NCBI GenBank assembly: GCA_946902985.2
Contig: OX336392.1
Location: 20,124,716-20,188,715, forward strand
Length of the DNA stretch: 64,000 nt
DNA from: Meconema thalassinum
Lineage: Eukaryota; Arthropoda; Insecta; Orthoptera; Tettigoniidae
Direction: 5' to 3'
Part shown: piece by piece, positions 44,004 to 53,692 of the stretch
Layout: each line of letters starts with the position of its first letter
How positions within the stretch are numbered: the first letter of the stretch is position 1
The notes under the pieces: model-generated
The model's input: the letters and a program-made list of their open reading frames with translations, nothing else
Databases searched by the model: none
Told to the model about the DNA's origin: nothing
Position numbers and translations under genes: made by a program

Positions 44004-44690
44004 CTGTTGTTGTTTGAGTCATCAGTCTTTTGACTGGTTTGATACAGCGCTCCATGCCTTCCTGTCCTGAGCTAATAGTTTCATATCTACATAGCTACCA
44101 AACCCTACAGCCGAGACAATCTGTTTAACATATTCTATCCTTGGTATACCCCTACCGTTCTTGTATTTCTGGGTGTCTTAGTATGTGACTACCAACCTAT
44201 CCCTTCTCTTCATTAGCAGTCGCCAGAAACATCTCTCCTCTCCCACTCGTCTTAATACCTCTTCGTTCGTAACCCTATCTACCCATCTGATCTTCATCAT
44301 TCTCCTGTAACACCACATTTCAAACGCTTCAATTCTCCTCTTTTCTGCTGCTCCAAAAGAACAAGTTTCACTTCCATAGAGCGCCACACTCCAGGTAAAG
44401 GCTTTCAAATATGACTTCCTAATACCTAAATCTATATGCAATGTCAACAGATCGCTGTTCTGAAGAAATGCATTCCTTGCCTGAGCCAACCTACGTTTTA
44501 TACCCTCTTTACTTCATCTATCACTGGTTATTTTGCTTCCTAAGTAACAGAAGTCTCCTACTCCCTTTAGATTTTCACCTGCTAATTTGACGTCTATAGA
44601 TATATCTGATTTATTTCGGCTGCATTCCAATATTTTTATTTTACATTTATTATTCATCGTCAATTCTTTCCTCACGACAGACTCCATACC
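44004..44690 (-). pseudogene. LINE-gamma reverse transcriptase 3' fragment, copy 3
   Basis: The minus strand reads MAQARNAFLQNSDLLTLHID near 44489, RKSYLKAFTWSVALYGSET near 44410, EKRRIEAFEMWCYRRMMKI near 44340, RWVDRVTNEEVLRRVGEER near 44290 and RCFWRLLMKRRDRLV near 44230, then frameshifts. Upstream fragments continue to 44690. The 3' end is a short AAC tail at 44004-44012. Relative to copy 2 the GRPRLEYVKQI part is lost by a deletion near 44165. It extends further 5' than the other two copies. Confidence 0.82.
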
Positions 44691-45174
44691 ATTTAAAGAC
44701 CTAGTAATGTTATTGGGCTTCTATCATATTGAATGAACCTCCTTGGTGCCTTTGGAACTTTGATGGAAGGATCTCTATTATACGGAACTATTTTCAACCC
44801 GCTGTGGAACGAACGAAGCTCTAACTTGGTAATTAACAATGAATCAGGAGTTAGTTGAGAGTGGTGCGAACTCGGTTGAAAAGCAATAGTTAATCTCTCC
44901 CCTATTAACATTAGCCGTGTTCATGATGGTGCATGCATATCATCCAACACGCGAGATCCATTACGTCTCTCTCGGGGCTATTTCTGTTCTGCTCTGTTCT
45001 ATTGCTTTGTAGTAATACTACGGAATTTTCACACTGCTCTATAGTGTGGTGAAGCTATCGTTACTTCCGACCTCTCGTTTTAGTTATAGCTATCTAGCGG
45101 TCACAGGCCAATCCCAGGCAGGCATTAAAATCGATATATCACGACACATCTAGTTTTGTTCGTTAAATCGATAC
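44691..45174. other. Unassigned sequence
   Basis: No motif or repeat recognised; two ATCGAT sites at about 45130-45175. Confidence 0.35.
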
Positions 45175-46345
45175 ATCGCGAACGAAACTCGTGATGTAGC
45201 GGGCAGTGTTCTTGGCTGTCACCTCGGAGGTCAGAGTTTGATTCCTGGTTCTGCCACGAAATTTCAATTCTGGTCTGAGGGCTCAGGGTACACTCAACCT
45301 CGCGAGGAAACACTAAGGAGAGGAGGGTTCTGTTTCCATCTCCACAATCTTGGAAGTGGTTTTCTGTGGTTTCCCACTTCTACTCCAGGTAGATGGGGTG
45401 ATTCCTAAGTTAAGGCCACGGCCACTTCCTTCCCATAAATATGCACACTATTACAGCCATCACAATAATATCCGAAGGGCGAACTCTATTGTTTTACACA
45501 TAACTTTTTCCACCCAAATGAAGTACATTACACATCAGTTGTTACGTCCACCTTCTCAACATAATCTCCTTGTGACTTTATGTACTTTCGCCATCGATGG
45601 GTCTCCAGACCTTCCTGAAACCATTATTTCGGAGTACTGCGTACCCTTGCCTCGACAGCTGTGTCCAGTTTTTCAAATTCTGCAAAACGGCGACCATGCA
45701 ATGGAAGCATAGGGGCCGTCCACCGCCAGAGAAATGTCGAACATTGCCATCAGTTGGCTAGAGAATGGCGACAGTGTTCTGGGACACAAAGGGCATCATC
45801 CTCATTGACTGGCTAGAATTGGGGGCCACGATTTACAGTGCAGCATATGTGGCAACCCTTAAGCGCTTACATCGTAACATTCAAACTAAGTGACCAGGAA
45901 AATGTGCTAAAGGTGTGCTTCTGCAACATGACAATGCCCGCCCCCACACTAGCCAAAATACCACCGCTGCCATTGATCAAATGATATTCACGGTGCTGCA
46001 ACACCCACCATACCTCCCCGACTTGGCACCAAGTGATTTTACCTGTTCGGAAACATGACGAAACCTCGGGACACAGCTGTCGAGGCAGGGGTACGCAGCA
46101 CTCCGAAATAATGGTTTCAGGAAGGTCTGGAGAGTCTGACACATCGATGGCGAAAGTGCATAAAGTTACAAGGAGATAGTGTTGAGAAGGTGGACGTAAC
46201 AACTGATGTTTAATGTTCTTTATTTGGGTAGAAAAAAATAAAGTGTAATATAGTAAGCCCCTCGTAGGTTATCAGACAAATTCCACACACACACCAGTAC
46301 ATGACCAAGATGATCCAAAGCCCCTAAATCAATCAACAACAACAA
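45175..46345 (+). mobile_element. SINE-D relative with SINE-B-type tail, split by mariner
   Basis: Left part 45175-45470 (GATGTAGCGGGCAGTGTTC, decayed B box near 45235, TTCTGGTCTGAGGGCTCAGG, GGAAGTGGTTTTCTGTGG), right part 46267-46345 (GGTTATCAGACAAATTCCAC, CAGTACATGACCAAGATG). Same composition as 34371-35135. Confidence 0.8.
45471..46264 (+). mobile_element. mariner derivative with inverted duplicated 3' ends
   Basis: 45471-45666 is the reverse complement of 46069-46264, ~196 bp arms with a few differences. Outer ends are CGAAGGGC- and CGAGGGGC-like and next to TA. The middle and right arm encode the C-terminal half of a mariner transposase: VFWDTKGIILIDWLELG at about 45777, LLQHDNARPHTSQNTTAAI at about 45924 with the second catalytic aspartate, PYLPDLAPSDF at about 46010, then the C-terminus HRWRKCIKLQGDSVEKVD in the right arm. 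The N-terminal DNA-binding domain and first catalytic region are absent, replaced by an inverted copy of the 3' end. A frame break lies near 46050 and a stop at about 45893. Confidence 0.88.
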
Positions 46346-46839
46346 AAATATCTGACAATGTATTGACATATCTAACCACAAAGTGAATCACACAAAAACT
46401 AACTGAACGTTATTAGCCAACATGTACACAGGATTTTTGGAAATACATATGCGGTATTTTTGAATTTGCATAAATTAAAAAAGTGCACAGTTTAAAAATT
46501 ACTTTCATGAACATTACCACCTGGCAAATTTAAACTAATGTAAATCTTGAAAGACGGACGTGTTAAGATATAACACATGTCATATAGGCCTAAGGAGGAA
46601 TTACACCTGAAACTTTTAGCTTTATATGCTGAAATATTCCGAAAATGAAGGGATATTTTATATCTAGTAAAACGATTTACCGAGACATTGCTATCAACGT
46701 TTTCAGAACATGCAATTACCGTAGGATTCCTCGTATTCCACTAGCATCCGTTTTGCTCTTGTTCCATGTGCTCTTGCTCTGGCTTATAACGCGGTCTCTT
46801 TCTTTAAAAGTTATTTTCGTATTTATCGTCTAGTAACCG
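46346..46839. other. Unassigned sequence
   Basis: A 62-codon frame at 46645-46833 has a hydrophobic C-terminal half but no start context or motif to support a gene. Confidence 0.35.
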
Positions 46840-47078
46840 TCAGCGGTAGCTACGCTTGCTAGGCCATGGGGTCAAGCTCTCTGTGGACTTGGTAGAGGTG
46901 GGTTCGATCCCCACCGTCGCGTCGGCTGTCCTTGAAATGGTTTTCCGTGGTGTCCAATTTTCAACTCCAGGCAAATGCTAGGATGGTACTTTCTAACAGG
47001 CCACGGCCGACTCCTTCCATATCCTTGCCCAGTTTCATTCATTTCATCTCTCATCAACTCCTCTCATGATGTTGGCGC
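46840..47078 (+). mobile_element. SINE-F, copy 2
   Basis: GCGGTAGCTACGCTTGCTAG head, B box GGGTTCGATCCCCACC at about 46900, TGGTTTTCCGTGGTGTCC, CAGGCAAATGCTAGGATGG, TTGCCCAGTTTCATTCATTT. It abuts SINE-A. Confidence 0.85.
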
Positions 47079-47081
47079 TTT

Positions 47082-47438
47082 CCACGGTGGGTGGGTGGTT
47101 ATCTTGTCGGACTACCAACCCCCCAAGCTTGCAGGTTCGCTCCTGGCCGTGGTAAGTGATTTTTGAAAGGCGACAAATATTACGGCATGCATGTCATACG
47201 ATGTTGGCATGTTAAAGAACCCATTTGAATTCAGTAGGCCGAGTTCACTGATCATAATGGCAAAACCAATCTCAGGATTTTCCTCCATTCTCCACTAGAA
47301 AGCGCTGTAGTGTCAAGGAGCTTAAATATCTAACCTCCTCGACTTTCATAACGTTCCAAGGAACGACTAAGTTCGACATGCAAGCTGCCCTCTGGTTGCA
47401 AATAACAAAGTTTGCACCCGGCACTCGAGGCCATACGA

Positions 47439-47476
<38 letters not shown>
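47082..47476 (+). mobile_element. SINE-A, complete, (ATT)n tail
   Basis: CCACGGTGGGTGGGTGGTTA head, B-box-like GGTTCGCTCC near 47131, body, then GGCCATACGATATT and about 12 ATT units. Confidence 0.92.
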
Positions 47477-47477
<1 letters not shown>

Positions 47478-47565
47478 GAGGTTGGCGTTCGGAAGGGCAT
47501 TCAGCCGTAAAATCCATACGCCGCAAAGGCTTTCCTATCATCTCATCCCCGACTGCGTTCGAAAC
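47478..47565 (+). mobile_element. Fragment related to SINE-H body
   Basis: AGGTTGGCGTTCGGAAGGGC resembles GTGGCGTCAGGAAGGGTATC of SINE-H (63160). Short and diverged. Confidence 0.45.
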
Positions 47566-47809
47566 CGGAATACTAAGGGGTAGACATACATATCGTCTAA
47601 TAGTACGTACGATTGAAAAGTAGCCTCAGGAATAAGATATGAAAAAAGAAATGTATAGTTTGAAAGCTGAAAGTGCGTAGATTAATATGGCGCAAACATT
47701 TTGAAAATGTTGAAGATTTTGGACATTCCGGAACCCATTAAAACAACAACAATTATCATTAGGGCTCGGATTTTTATGTAAATACATATTTAAAAATTTT
47801 GTATATAAA

Positions 47810-48137
47810 AATCCACAGCCTGCTTCCAGTCTCCGGCCGGGTCAGGAATGGAATGAATGAAGCCTCTATATAGTGGCGAGGATATGAACTGTGCTGGCTG
47901 CCGAGGCCTGACGCACTCCCCTGGGGCAATGATTAAATGAATGACAGATGAAATGAAATGATAGTGGAGAGTGTTGCTGGAATGAAATTTTGACAGGGAA
48001 AACCGGAGTACCCGGAGAAAAACCTGTCTGCCTCCGTTTTGTCCAGCACAGATCTCACATGGAGTGACCGGGATTTGAACCACGGACCCTGCGGTGAGAG
48101 GCCGGCGTGCTGCCGCCTAAGCCACGGAGGCTTAAAC
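47810..48137 (-). mobile_element. SINE-I inside the hAT element, 14 bp target duplication
   Basis: ATTTTGTATATAAA at 47796-47809 and 48138-48151. Minus-strand head GCCTCCGTGGCTTAGGCGGC with B box CGTGGTTCAAATCCCGG near 48075, a body with TTTTTCTCCGGGTACTCCGG, 3' end CAGGCTGTGGATT. Confidence 0.93.
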
Positions 48138-48368
48138 ATTTTGTATATAAATACGTAAATTCCGGCTTTTCACTTATATGCACATAAAAATACATAATAA
48201 TTTCATTTTTTTTAATGAGTAGATCTTTCAGTTTATTGCATTGTTGTTGTGTGTAACTTAACGGGGAAGAACCTGAGAGCTATCTAGTCTTGACGCAGAG
48301 CGTATGTCAGCTTGCAACTGTGTTTTTCTTATCTTGTCGCCCCATCCCACTCACTGTAGAAGCCGGGG

Positions 48369-48596
48369 ATGCCTGAAGTAAAAGCAACTGCAAGTTATCG
48401 TCTGCAGCAGTATGTTGCAGAATTTAAAGATAATTTTACTTCTGATGGGGGCGTTCTGTTCTGCCAACCATGTGGGAAAGCATTCAAGGCTGAACAGCAA
48501 CCTCCAGTTATACCACACCTCGAGGGCAAGAAACATATTGCCGCAGTTTTGCGCCTTCAGAAGAAGTGCGTCGCGATACTATTCGGTCAATTGTGA
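48369..48596 (+). pseudogene. hAT transposase N-terminus (BED-type zinc finger)
   Basis: A 75-codon frame starting MPEVKATASYRLQQYVAEF with a C-x2-C ... H-x5-H pattern (FCQPCGKAFKAEQQ then HLEGKKH) at residues ~36-60. This is the DNA-binding BED finger found at the N-terminus of hAT transposases and of domesticated derivatives. The frame stops soon after and no RNase-H-like or dimerisation region follows before the TIR at 48749, so the transposase is truncated by internal deletion. Its position inside hAT TIRs with an 8 bp target duplication supports the call. Confidence 0.75.
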
Positions 48597-48760
48597 TGGA
48601 CAACCTGAAGATGTATCTCGTTGTGTATTGTCAGTAATAAACTAAATTATAATTAAATATTTTTACTTTTTTGTCACATATTTCAGAAATATTTAATACA
48701 TAAAAAATAAATATTTTCCTGATTTTTAGCACCTAAAATCCGAGCCTTAGTTATCATCAA

Positions 48761-48960
48761 CGGACTAGAGCACACCGATCTGCTGCTTCTCTATCTGCTT
48801 TGGCACTTAGCGCATGCGCCAGTACTATTCTACCATTGCTCTGCCCTTTGTCTTGGCGTTGTTTTTTTTTTACTTTGTAATTCAGCTTCACTTGTAAACT
48901 TCTCCAAACTGACTAAAGTTTCATTCGTAACGTCCCTCGTACATCTGAACTACTGTAGTT
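48761..48960. mobile_element. Repeat M, copy 2
   Basis: Shares GATCTGCTGCTTCTC, TTTGGCACTTAGCGCATGC and ACTGACTAAAGTTTCATTC with 39838-40060. Confidence 0.6.
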
Positions 48961-48982
48961 TCAAAGCCATGTCATAAATATA

Positions 48983-49262
48983 TTGTAACTAGCGGACTCG
49001 CCTGGTTTACTGTTATGCGGGCTGTTCGCAACACAGTTCTGCCAGGGGCTATCGTCTTGTTTATTTCATTAAAAGCACTTTATAAACAAATACATATAAT
49101 TCCGTTGACTTTTCAAGAAATGCAAGATTTTCCCTGTACTATTGAGGCGATTTGGAAAATTTTGGTACAAACCACACCTTCTAACTCCCTCTGGTTTAGG
49201 AACTTGAGTTTTGTAAAACACACACCTTACCGTATTATACAGTATATATAGATAGATAGGTA
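48983..49262 (-). mobile_element. Short Helitron-like fragment
   Basis: On the minus strand it finishes GGCGAGTCCGCTAG before T and starts near a TATATATACTG run. Helitron-like 3' end only; moderate support. Confidence 0.4.
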
Positions 49263-49920
49263 ATTAACTAATATGAATATTCTAGTTGTAAAGAGTACAC
49301 TTAGCAAAATCTCAATCATGAATGCGATGACTGATTTATCCTTGGTATAAATAATCAGACTTTATCAATTCAGCTCCTGGTGCAGTGGTTAGGGGTTTGT
49401 CATTCCTTCATAGGTATATAAGAGCGAAGTTAGTTTTCTGGGAATATCACAGACACTGTTAATTTAAGGGCCTTTAAATGTGGTTTTCGGGGACCCTTTA
49501 TAGTCGGGTGAAAAAGACCTTTTGTACCACACTCGAACGTGAAAATTGCGTGAAAAATTCTAAAGTGCCCCTTGACCCCCTTAAGCGCCTTATACTGTAT
49601 GTATTGATGAAATTTACAGCTTAATTTGGTTCAGTGATAACCTTATAATCGTCTGGGAACTTTCACAGTAATGTAATAATTGGAATTGCATTGCGTCTTA
49701 CAGAAATAGATGGGCCTGTGAGATTCTGTTACCATGGTTACCGTGTTGCATTATTTCATTGTATATATTCATGTTTCAAGGTATTTATTTCATTGTGAGG
49801 CATTTAAAGAGTAAGTGAGTGCGTTTCGCTTACGTATTGGGTTATGCTGAACCTGTAGGTACCCCATATGTGTAGGTTGGTGTTAATGGGACCTTAGCAG
49901 AATAATATAGGGAGGGATAA
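49263..49920. repeat. Repeat L, copy 4
   Basis: Matches 9961-10590 closely (GAATATTCTAGTTGTAAAG to AATATAGGGAGGGATA) but lacks the GC hairpin at the start. Confidence 0.82.
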
Positions 49921-50089
49921 ATTGCAATTTATCTTTATAAAATACTAGCTGACCCGGCAGACGTTGTCCTGCCAATCAAAGAAAGTGTTGTAACTTTGTT
50001 TCTTGAAGTGCTTTAAGATAAACAAATTTCTGTTAACTGCCTTTAAACTATCGTGAAATGATTTAAATAATCTAGAAACATTCGTGAGA

Positions 50090-51190
50090 GCGTGTACAAC
50101 AACTCTCCAAAGTTTCATCGCAATCGGAAAAATGGCATATAACGCATACGGGATTTTCTTTAAACGATTTGCGTGCCGTCACTCATTCGTAGAATCTACT
50201 CATGCGCTACCTATTGTAAAATAGATTTACTAAGCCTGAAACCTTCTCTGGGGTGTACTCAATGATTCACCATGGTTTCATCGCAATCGGATGAATGATA
50301 AATGACCGCATACGGGACATTGTGGAAACGATTCGCGCGCCGTCGCTCATTTGTTGTATCTACTCGTGCGCTACTTATTAAAAACTGGATTTACTAAGCC
50401 TAAAACCTTTCCTGGAGTGTACACAATAATTCACCAAAGTTCATAGCAATCGGATAAATGGTATATGAACGCATACAGGACTTTATTGAAACGATTCGCG
50501 CGGCATCGCACATTTGTTGAATCTACTCGTGCGACATGACCGCGTTGTCGCAGCCCCTAAACTAAGGAACCAACTAACTACTCGTGCGCTACATATTGTA
50601 AAATGAATTTACTAAGCCAGAAACCTTTACTGAAGTGTACACAACAATTCACCAAAGTTTCATCGCAATCGGATAAATGGTATATGGACGCATACGGTAC
50701 TTTGTTGAAATGGTTCGCGTGCCGTCACTCATTTGTTGAATCTACTCGTGCGCTACCTTATGTAAAATGGATTTATTAAGCCAGAAACCTTCCGTAGGGT
50801 GTACACAACATCTCACCCAAGTTTCATCGTAATCGGACGGATGGTATTTGAACGCATACGGGACCTTGCTGAAACGCTTCGCGCGTCGTCGCTCGTTTGT
50901 TGAATCTACTCGTGCGCAACCCCCTGTGAAATGGATTTACTAAGTTAGAAACCCTCACGTAAGTGTACACAACTACTCACCCAAGTTTCATTGCAATCGG
51001 ATGAATGGTATATGAACGCAAACGGGACTTTGTTTAAACGTTCGCGCGTCGTCGCTCATTTGTTTAATCTACTCGTGCGCTACCTATTGTAAAATGGATT
51101 TACTAATCCAGAACCCTCCCCTGGAGTGCACTCAACATCTCACCCAAGTTTCATCGGAATCGGATGAATGGTATATGAACGCATACGGGA
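50090..51190. repeat. ~163 bp minisatellite array, about 7 units
   Basis: Reverse orientation of the 11.8-16.6 kb arrays: GAATCTACTCGTGCGCTACC and AATGGATTTACTAAGCC recur every ~163 bp. One unit is interrupted by the 44 bp SINE piece at 50534-50577. Confidence 0.93.
50534..50577 (+). mobile_element. 44 bp 5'-truncated SINE-B with 11 bp target duplication
   Basis: ACATGACCGCGTTGTCGCAG through GGAACCAACTAA is the extreme 3' end of SINE-B. It is flanked by CTACTCGTGCG at 50523-50533 and 50578-50588. Confidence 0.93.
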
Positions 51191-51649
51191 CTTTGAAACG
51201 CTCTAACGTGCAGAGACAAACAGTAGATTTCGACATCACTGCCGCCTTTGGTATAGAACACAACTTTCCACCACGGGCGGAGTGTATGTTATGGCGGTAG
51301 TTGCACAGGTTGCGACCAGGTGGCTCTAACGTGCAGAGACAAACAGTCCAAAAGCATCATCACTTCTCACTAAGGCTAGCGGTTTCCATGACGACTGTTT
51401 ATGACTGTATATTGTGGTTCTAAAATTGTGTGTAAATTGAGGTTCTAAAATTCTAAAATTCCACCTACCTGGTCAAATTGTGAATCTAAACCATACATGG
51501 ACCCACCCTAACATACATACAAAATTTCATCGAAATCGGCCCAGCCATTTAGGAGGAGTTCAGTCACATACACACGTGTCGAAAAATTATATATATAAAG
51601 ATTAGTTGATAATAAGTCACCTTCTCTGCTAACAAATTGTTTGCAAGTT

Positions 51650-53040
51650 TTTTAGCCTACTTTTCACATTTTGCAAAAATGAGGAAAAAGTAGACATGAG
51701 ATCGGGCAAATGTGTGTCTGTCTGTCTGTCTGTCCTTCTGTCTGTCTGTCTGGCTGTGGGTGTCCCCCCCCCCCCCCCTATCAACTCCTAAATGGCTGCA
51801 GCAATCGAAACAAAATTTGGTAGGAGTAAAGATCTATACCTGAATATCTCACGGCCATATTTGAAAATGATGTCAGTGCTACCAACTGCTGAAAAATCGC
51901 TATTGAAATTTGAGCTCCATGTTGGATATCTTGGAAGGTATGCATGGGAGCTATTTCAAAATTACCACACGTATAGATAATAATGTTGCAGTTTAATTTC
52001 CAGGAGGCCATAAATGGCAGTGTTGCCAAAATGATTATAAGCCTGCTGATAGGTCCAAATTTTAAATGCACATAACTTCTACACTATCAATTGGATTTTA
52101 ACCAAATTTCGTATGTGCTATGTGTACATAAGCATATATGACTGAGCGTATTCTTAAGAGCCACCAGGGCTGTCAACTGTTAATAAATGCTCACAATTGT
52201 TTTATCCAAATACCCATATATCAGAAATTATGCAAGCCGAGAGCTTTAAACTATGCACATGTATAGTACCTGACATTCTATATTAATTTGGAGTAACTTA
52301 TATACATCAGTGCTACCAACATGATTCTAAGCCTGCTGAGAGTTCCAACTTTAAATACATGATTTGGATTTCAACCAAATTTCGTATGTGCTATGTGTAC
52401 CATAACAGATATGACTATGTCGATTCTTAAGAGTAACCAGTGCTGCCAACTGTTAATAAATACTGTCTCTATTATTGTTACCCTAATATCAATATATCAG
52501 AAAGTATGCAAGACAATAGCTCTAAACTTTGCACACGTATAGTACCTGGCATTCTAGATTAATTTGGAGTAACTAATATAGGCCTATGCCAGTGTTGCCA
52601 ACATGATTCTATTCCGGCTGATAGGTCCAATTTTAAAATGCATGTAACTTCTATACTAACTAATGGATTTCATTGAAAATTGACACAACAATAGATCATA
52701 TTATTTCAGATTATTTCTGACCAATACATGTATGTCATTGTTGCCAACATGATTTGACGCGCGCTGTTAGATCCAATGTTTAACGGCATGTAACGTCCAT
52801 GCTATCCATTGGACTTCAACCAAATTTTGTATTCTGTATCTTAAGAGATGGAACTAAGAATATATTCAGTCACCAGGGCTGCCAACTGTAGTTCTCTATT
52901 AGGCTACATTATGCCAGGTATACAGTATTTCGAACTAATTAGAAATTTCGATATTACCAACTTAATTTCATCATTATTCTAGATAGATCCATATAGATTA
53001 ATCATTGGCATGAATCTTAAATTTTAAGAAAAGTAGGCTC
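51650..53040 (-). mobile_element. Repeat N, copy 2, uninterrupted
   Basis: Left terminal hairpin (TAGCCTACTTTTCACATTTT and GCAAAAATGAGGAAAAAGTA), a GTCTGTCTGTC tract at 51712-51755, a C run of about 15 at 51764-51778, then three diverged units of ~285 bp (anchor CCAACATGATTCTAAGC near 52026, 52315, 52598 and partial 52742), ending GAAAAGTAGGCTC at about 53035. Non-coding. Confidence 0.8.
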
Positions 53041-53531
53041 TTTAGTTCGTCACGGTACTTCTTGTTTCATATAAGTTCGTGGAAGATCCTTGCATTGCGC
53101 AAGACATCATAAAGGAATTATAGGATATCTGCCATTATTTACGCTAAATGTCACGGAACGTCACAGTAAATATAGCCTGGAGGAAGTATATAAAGGCGGA
53201 CAGAAGATCAATAGCTGCTTCATCTGCCTATCTCTCTTTATCCCCGCTCGTACGGTTACAAGATTCATTTCCTCTCTTTTCACTTCTTCGTATGTCTTGT
53301 CACAAGATTCCCTGTTATTTGTGGAGAAGAAGCTAGATTTATTATCGTGTTGGAAACCATTTTTCAGTGAATTGGTAATAGAAATGTAATGTAATGCAAT
53401 GTTTTTCAGTCGGTCTACATGACTGTACATAATTGTAATGGATATTTCTCTAATACTGAAAAGAAATAGATGAGATTAATAAATGTAAAATATTAATAAG
53501 GATCTGATGATGATGGCTTGACGATCGAAAT
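53041..53531. other. Unassigned; weak promoter-like TATA stretch
   Basis: TGTCACGGAACGTCACAGTA followed by GTATATAAAGGCGGAC near 53186 has the look of an LTR promoter, but I found no matching second copy, target duplication or polyprotein. A 99-codon frame (53090-53389) has no motif. Confidence 0.3.
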
Positions 53532-53692
53532 CCCCCAGGGGCTCACATCTAGTGGGACGTGGGTTGGTGACCACGGGACCCCAACTAAGTCCGGCATTGC
53601 TCCCACTTAGCCTACTTGTGCCGGGCTCCTCTCCGTCTTATTTGCTTTCGACCTCTCTTGGTCAACTCTTGTTCTCTTCCGACCCCTACGGT
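53532..53692 (+). mobile_element. Repeat K, 5' fragment
   Basis: CCCCAGGGGCTCACATCTAG through TCTTCCGACCCCTACGG, parallel to 25130-25285; cut by fold-back P. Confidence 0.85.

Larger units (their letters stand above)
47760..48749 (+). mobile_element. hAT element with 8 bp target duplication
   Basis: Ends TAGGGCTCGGATTTT (47760) and, inverted, TAAGGCTCGGATTTT (48749). Flanks ATTATCAT (47752-47759) and GTTATCAT (48750-48757) match at 7 of 8, the hAT target-duplication length. It contains a BED-type zinc finger remnant (48369-48596) and a SINE insertion. It landed in the 3' tail of a repeat K copy (AAAACAACAACAATTATCAT). The catalytic domain is absent. Confidence 0.88.
49945..51601 (-). mobile_element. 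Helitron, minus strand, with seven ~163 bp units
   Basis: The minus strand begins TCTTTATATATATAATTTTT (51601) and ends GCCGGGTCAGCTAG (49945) before T. The region 50090-51190 holds about seven units of the same minisatellite as 11830-13915 (anchor TTTCATCGCAATCGGATGAA). The 5' third (51200-51600) is unrelated to the plus-strand elements and carries a short internal repeat CTCTAACGTGCAGAGACAAAC at about 51202 and 51325. The two Helitron types share the array and 3' domain but not the 5' end. Confidence 0.85.

Noticed and set aside
45350..46202. 120- and 111-codon frames in the mariner region as genes
   Set aside because: They lie in the inverted arms, largely antisense to the transposase remnant.
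51764..51778. Run of about 15 C as a regulatory feature
   Set aside because: A homopolymer within repeat N next to the GTCTGTC tract; its length is not reliable and no function is implied.
53147..53440. Possible solo LTR with TATATAAAGG promoter
   Set aside because: No second copy, no clear TG...CA ends with target duplication, no tRNA primer site nearby.
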